From assembly GCF_026015965.1 (NCBI RefSeq), contig NZ_CP110383.1:1736049-1800048 (forward strand): DNA of 64,000 nt, in the 5' to 3' direction. This stretch comes from Selenomonas sputigena (GTDB lineage Bacteria > Bacillota > Negativicutes > Selenomonadales > Selenomonadaceae). Positions within the stretch are counted from its first letter, which is position 1, and each line of letters opens with the position of its first letter. The translations under genes and the position numbers were made by a program. Below, in pieces: positions 60,546-64,000 of this stretch. Below the pieces are notes generated by a model that searched no databases, was not told the origin of the DNA, and was given only the letters and a program-made list of their open reading frames with translations.

Positions 60546-62254
60546 CAGGCGAGAACCTTCTGCAGGTACGCCTTGATTTCTTCCCCGTCTTCCATCTTCA
60601 TGACATCGGCGAGGATCTCCTTGGCCTGCACAGCGGAAACGGCGCGCAGCTTTTCCTTGACGCGCGGAATCGACGGTGCGCTCATACTGAGCTCGGTCAG
60701 CCCCATCGCCATCAAGAGGACGGCAGCGTAGGGATCGCTCGCCATCTCACCGCACATGCCGCACCATATCCCATTGTCCTTCGCAGCGCGCGCCGTGCGC
60801 TCGACGAGGCGCAGGACGGCGGGATTGAAATGATTATAGAGGTACGAGATGCTCGAATTGCCGCGGTCAACGGCGAGCGTGTACTGCACGAGATCGTTCG
60901 TGCCAATGCTGAAGAAGTCGACGTACTTGGCAAGCTCGGGCGTCATGATGGCGGCCGCCGGCGTTTCGACCATGATGCCGACCTGCACGTTTTCGGAGAA
61001 TGCCTTTCCCTCGTGCGAAAGCTCCAGCTTCGCCTCGTCGACGAACTCCAGAACCTTCTTGAACTCCGCGACGTTGATGACCATCGGCGCCATGATCGCC
61101 GCCTTGCCGTAGACGCCGGCCCTTAAGATCGCCTTGAGCTGCGGCAGGAAGAGGTCGCGCCTCTGCAGGCTGATGCGCAGAGCACGGTAGCCCAGGAACG
61201 GATTGTCCTCGGGAGGAATATTAAGGTACGGCAGAGGCTTGTCGCCGCCAATGTCCATCGTGCGGATCACGCAAATCTTGCCGCCGCACTTCTCGACGGC
61301 TTCCTTGTACGCCTTGAACTGATCGTCTTCCGTCGGGATGTCCTGCCTGCCCATGAATACGAATTCCGAGCGGAACAGTCCCACGCCCTCTGCACCATAA
61401 GTGAGTGCCGCGTCAACGTCCATGTGATTGCCGATATTGGCGCAAAGCTCGACGCGCACGCCATCCGTCGTGACGGCAGGCAGAGGCGCTAACTCGGCGT
61501 AGTACGCCTTGCGCTCCTCCTGCTGCTTGATCTTCTCGCGATAGTCTGCCAACGTCACCTCGTCGGGGCGCACGAGGATGTCGCCGCGCTCGCCGTCGAT
61601 GACGACGCATGCGCCATCAGGGATCTCCGCCAGTCGCTCGCCAATGCCGACGACCGTCGGAATCGCGCGCGCCTTGGCGATGATGACGGCATGGCATGTC
61701 GTGCTTCCCTGTCCCAAGATCACGCCGGCGATCTTGTCCGTTGGGATGTTGGCGATGACGGACGGTTCGATCTCGTGCCCGCAGAGGATCACGGGATCGT
61801 CGCCGATCTCCGGCTCCTTGACGCCAAGAATGTACTTTGCGATGCGCTTGCCGACGTCGCGGATATCGGTAGCGCGCTCGCGGAAATACGGATCGTCCAT
61901 CTGCTCGAAAATTGCCGCCTGTTCCTTCGCCGTGTCGAGCACTGCCAGAGGAGCGTTCGCGAGCGTTTCGATCTTCGTGTGCATCGTCTCTTCCATCATC
62001 GGATCCTGCGCGAGCATGCGGTGCGCTTCAAGAATAGCCGCCTGCTCCGCCATCCCCTTCGCCTGCAGCGTCTTGATGTTCTCCTGCAATACGGCGACAA
62101 CAGCCTTAATGGCATCCTTGATTTTCTGGTTCTCAATGTCCTTGTTGCCGGGCGTATATCCTTTAAGGTGGCCGTCAATGTTCTGTCCTGCCATCATGAT
62201 CGTGCCGATCGCAATGCCGGCGATGACGCCCTTGCCGCGCAAACTTTCTGCCAT
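60545..62254 (-). CDS. ptsI: PTS enzyme I (phosphoenolpyruvate-protein phosphotransferase)
   Basis: 569 residues from ATG 62254 (MAESLRGKG); an ATG 15 bases earlier contains the ribosome site. The active-site His188 is in GSTTCHAVIIAKA. The PEP-binding signatures GVGLFRSEFVFMGR, DIGGDKPLPYLN and FFSIGTNDLVQYTLAVDRGN are intact. It transfers phosphate from PEP to HPr. It follows ptsH after a terminator-like hairpin, so EI may be made at lower level than HPr. Confidence 0.96.
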   Translation of the reverse strand: MAESLRGKGVIAGIAIGTIMMAGQNIDGHLKGYTPGNKDIENQKIKDAIKAVVAVLQENIKTLQAKGMAEQAAILEAHRMLAQDPMMEETMHTKIETLANAPLAVLDTAKEQAAIFEQMDDPYFRERATDIRDVGKRIAKYILGVKEPEIGDDPVILCGHEIEPSVIANIPTDKIAGVILGQGSTTCHAVIIAKARAIPTVVGIGERLAEIPDGACVVIDGERGDILVRPDEVTLADYREKIKQQEERKAYYAELAPLPAVTTDGVRVELCANIGNHMDVDAALTYGAEGVGLFRSEFVFMGRQDIPTEDDQFKAYKEAVEKCGGKICVIRTMDIGGDKPLPYLNIPPEDNPFLGYRALRISLQRRDLFLPQLKAILRAGVYGKAAIMAPMVINVAEFKKVLEFVDEAKLELSHEGKAFSENVQVGIMVETPAAAIMTPELAKYVDFFSIGTNDLVQYTLAVDRGNSSISYLYNHFNPAVLRLVERTARAAKDNGIWCGMCGEMASDPYAAVLLMAMGLTELSMSAPSIPRVKEKLRAVSAVQAKEILADVMKMEDGEEIKAYLQKVLA

Positions 62255-62315
62255 ATGCTTCTCCCCCATTCATGGATCGTTCAGATGTCGCACAACGATT
62301 TTGATGAGTCCTTAT

Positions 62316-62355
62316 AAAAAAGCTCCGGGGCATAAACGAACATCTCCCCGGAGCT
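62316..62355 (-). terminator. Attenuating terminator between ptsH and ptsI
   Basis: AGCTCCGGGG (62321-62330) pairs exactly with CCCCGGAGCT (62346-62355); on the minus strand a T-run follows. It lies inside the presumed ptsHI operon. Confidence 0.75.
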
Positions 62356-62362
62356 TCCCTGA

Positions 62363-62629
62363 TTACTCCTCGCCGAACTTCGTTACGATAAGTTCTTTGA
62401 GAGCCGCCACAGCATCTGCCTCATCGGGGCCGTCCGCCTCAATCGTGATTTCCGTTCCCTTGGCAAGTCCCAGGCTCATGAGCATGAGGATGCTCTTGGC
62501 ATCCGCCGTCTTGCCCTTCGCTTTGACCTGCACCTTGGACTTGAATTTTGCAGCCGTCTGTACAAAAACGGAAGCCGGACGCGCATGGATTCCCGTCTTG
62601 TTCTCAATCGTCAATGTTGCCTCTGTCAT
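62363..62629 (-). CDS. ptsH: Phosphocarrier protein HPr
   Basis: 88 residues. His15 (GIHARPAS) accepts phosphate from EI. Ser46 (AKSILMLMSLG) is the HPr-kinase site of Gram-positive type catabolite control, so both functions are possible. ATG 62629 follows GGAGAG. It is the first gene of the pts unit. Confidence 0.97.
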   Translation of the reverse strand: MTEATLTIENKTGIHARPASVFVQTAAKFKSKVQVKAKGKTADAKSILMLMSLGLAKGTEITIEADGPDEADAVAALKELIVTKFGEE

Positions 62630-62942
62630 CTGAATCTCTCCTTACCAAAAAAGAATAAAGCAAAACCTCACATCACCAAAACAGCGCAGCTTCCAAACAA
62701 GATGCACTGTCCCGTGAATCCTATTCAATGTATAATATTCGCCGTCCGTCCGACATTCCCTTTTTGCAGAGAAAAATTTTATCAAAAGACTTTAACGAAG
62801 CAGTTTTTCAAAAACTGCGGCAGGAATTCAAGGATAGGCGTCGAAATAGCTAATGTCAGGGGTTCTGCAAGCAGCCCCCAGCCCCTGCGGACGCAAAGGC
62901 GTCTGCGGAAAAACTTATCGAAACGAAGCGTGGTGATAGGTA
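62630..62942. other. Intergenic region between divergent ptsH and the repeat-protein gene
   Basis: 313 bases with no gene I can support. It holds a perfect GCAGTTTTT/AAAAACTGC inverted repeat (about 62801-62819), a GCGGACGC/GCGTCTGC hairpin (about 62898-62917), and a plus-strand TATAAT near 62732 without a good -35. The hairpins would lie in the leader of the plus-strand gene. Confidence 0.4.
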
Positions 62943-64000
62943 TTGACGTTTTTCCTGCTTGCTGTCGCCATCATGGCGGCGAGTATCCTCTTTCTTCACC
63001 GAATCGCCATTTTCTTTGACTGCCCCATCAAGTACAAACCCTTGATTCTCTGCGCAGTCATGGCCTTCCTCGTGAATTTTGCGACGCTCAACATCTCATC
63101 CTTCTTGACGGCAACGCATTATGCAATCATCCTCATCTTCGTACTTGCAGCATCCTTGGGCGTCACCTTTTACAACGCTCGCCTGCTGAAGAAAGAACGT
63201 CTTACAGCTTCTGCCGATATACGCGGCGAGCCTGAGGCGGAGGAAACCAACGAAACCGATGCCGACAAGACGACAGTCGGCAAAGTTGACGCAATCGAGG
63301 CAACTGCTGAAGAAGCGACCGACGAAGTCGAGGCAACTGGGGCAAATGCTGAAGAAGCGACCGACGAAGTCGAGGCAACTGGGGCAAATGCTGAAGAAGC
63401 GACCGACGAAGTCGAGGCGGCTGCGACAACTGCTGAAGAAACTGTCGACGAAGACGCGGCGGCTGAGGCAACTGCTGAAGAAGCGACCGACAAAATCGAG
63501 GCGGCTGCGACAACTGCTGAAGAAGCGACCAACGAAGTCGAGGCAACTGGGGCAAATGCTGAAGAAGCGGCCGACGAAGTCGAGGCGGCCGAGGCAAATG
63601 CCGAAGAAGCGACCGACGAAGTCGAGGCGGCTGCGACAACTGCTGAAGAAGCGACCGACGAAGTCGAGGCGGCTGAGGCAAATGCTGAAGAAGCGACCGA
63701 CGAAGCCGAGGCGGCTGAGGCAAATGCTGAAGAAGCGGCCGACGAAGTCGAGGCGGCTGAGGCAACTGCTGAAGAAGCGACCGACGAAGTCGAGGCGGCT
63801 GCGACAACTGCTGAAAAAGCGACCGACGAAGTCGAGGCAACTGGGGCAAATGCTGAAGAAGATGCCGACGAAGTCGAGGCAACTGAGCCAACTGCCGAAG
63901 GAGCGGCCGACGAAGTCGCGGCGACTGAGGCAAATGCTGAAGAAGCGGCTGACGAAGTCGCGGCGACTGAGGCAAATGCTGAAGAAGCGGCTGACGAAGG
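62943..64000 (+). CDS. Membrane protein with acidic 14-residue repeats (runs off the window)
   Basis: Open from TTG 62943 (in-frame TAG six bases earlier) to the edge; ATG 62973 is the alternative start. About three hydrophobic spans come first (FFLLAVAIMAASILFLH, LILCAVMAFLVNFATLN, YAIILIFVLAASLGVTFY). A short basic stretch RLLKKERL follows, then an acidic linker. From residue 122 the chain is a tandem repeat of AEEATDEVEAAEAN type. The repeat should lie on one side of the membrane as a long helix. No family recognised. GC and codon use in the repeat are highly uniform, which suggests recent expansion. Confidence 0.65.
   Translation, partial: MTFFLLAVAIMAASILFLHRIAIFFDCPIKYKPLILCAVMAFLVNFATLNISSFLTATHYAIILIFVLAASLGVTFYNARLLKKERLTASADIRGEPEAEETNETDADKTTVGKVDAIEATAEEATDEVEATGANAEEATDEVEATGANAEEATDEVEAAATTAEETVDEDAAAEATAEEATDKIEAAATTAEEATNEVEATGANAEEAADEVEAAEANAEEATDEVEAAATTAEEATDEVEAAEANAEEATDEAEAAEANAEEAADEVEAAEATAEEATDEVEAAATTAEKATDEVEATGANAEEDADEVEATEPTAEGAADEVAATEANAEEAADEVAATEANAEEAADE
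63306..64000 (+). repeat. 42-bp tandem repeat encoding an acidic 14-residue unit
   Basis: 16 complete units, each 42 bp, begin at 63306; a 17th is cut by the window end. The unit varies at positions 5, 10 and 12-14 (for example ATGAN, AAATT, AAEAN), and the variants alternate in blocks. The frame is kept throughout. Confidence 0.9.

Noticed and set aside
63170..63975. Minus-strand frames reading Pro/Arg/Leu or Ser/Ala/Val repeats at the right edge
   Set aside because: They are complements of the 42-bp repeat. The plus-strand frame has membrane helices and an upstream start, so the coding strand is plus.
63306..64000. Could the regular 42-bp repeat be a CRISPR array?
   Set aside because: Units are contiguous with no unique spacers, keep a reading frame and vary by single codons. 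That is a protein repeat.

Overview
The window looks like chromosomal DNA from a GC-rich, flagellated, fermentative bacterium with an outer membrane. A Selenomonas-like member of the Negativicutes fits best. Firmicute-type features (strong GGAGG ribosome sites, PTS HPr/EI, LexA boxes of the CGAAC-N4-GTTYG type, a tRNA with encoded CCA) occur beside diderm features (a giant two-partner-secretion type adhesin and an AsmA/TamB-like protein). Flagellins, [FeFe]-hydrogenase genes and glycerol and lactate oxidation genes point the same way. The genus is an inference from gene content; I could not run a search.

Layout. 0-2.4 kb (+): end of a GH13 glucosidase, a HAD phosphatase and a eukaryote-type hexokinase. 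13.4-2.4 kb (-): a long colinear gene string metA, secreted unknown, hydE, ilvB, sulfatase-fold protein, ilvN, D-Ala-D-Ala carboxypeptidase, GT2, hydG. 13.5-15 kb: a DUF6883/DUF4926 pair broken by a small inverted-repeat element, then hicAB. 18.6-15 kb (-): small putative antitoxin, Doc toxin, Zn-alcohol dehydrogenase, GT41 (O-GlcNAc transferase-like). 18.7-33.7 kb: a short flagellin (+), an antitoxin with a broken PIN toxin, a 3804-residue YDG-repeat adhesin, a long flagellin and a small sigma factor (all -). 33.7-38.7 kb: second inverted-repeat element, a type I toxin-antitoxin locus, a ComK-like gene behind two LexA boxes, a phosphatase, a compact [FeFe]-hydrogenase, tRNA-Gln, an XRE regulator and an Rpn nuclease. 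39-47.5 kb (+): glpA-glpB-glpC-glpK-glpF, a second type I toxin locus and a second, apparently base-less glycerol kinase. 47.7-50.3 kb (+): an SLC13 carboxylate transporter and an SHMT-like protein that has lost the PLP lysine. 58.8-50.4 kb (-): EtfB, EtfA (with ferredoxin domain) and FAD lactate dehydrogenase, then LutC, a LutB-LutA fusion and lactate permease. 62.6-59 kb (-): ptsH, ptsI and an AsmA-like gene. The right edge is an open (+) gene for a membrane protein with a 14-residue acidic repeat.

How it fits together. Glycerol enters by GlpF, is phosphorylated by GlpK and oxidised by GlpABC. Lactate enters by the permease and can be oxidised either by an Etf-linked, probably electron-bifurcating dehydrogenase or by the Lut iron-sulfur system. 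Reduced ferredoxin can be discharged as H2 by a hydrogenase whose H-cluster needs HydE and HydG. The surface genes (two flagellins, GT41, giant adhesin, GT2, sulfatase-fold enzyme) suggest glycosylated flagella and adhesion. The accessory signal is dense: four toxin-antitoxin-like loci plus two remnants, three copies of a non-autonomous inverted-repeat element, and several enzyme paralogues with key catalytic residues replaced.
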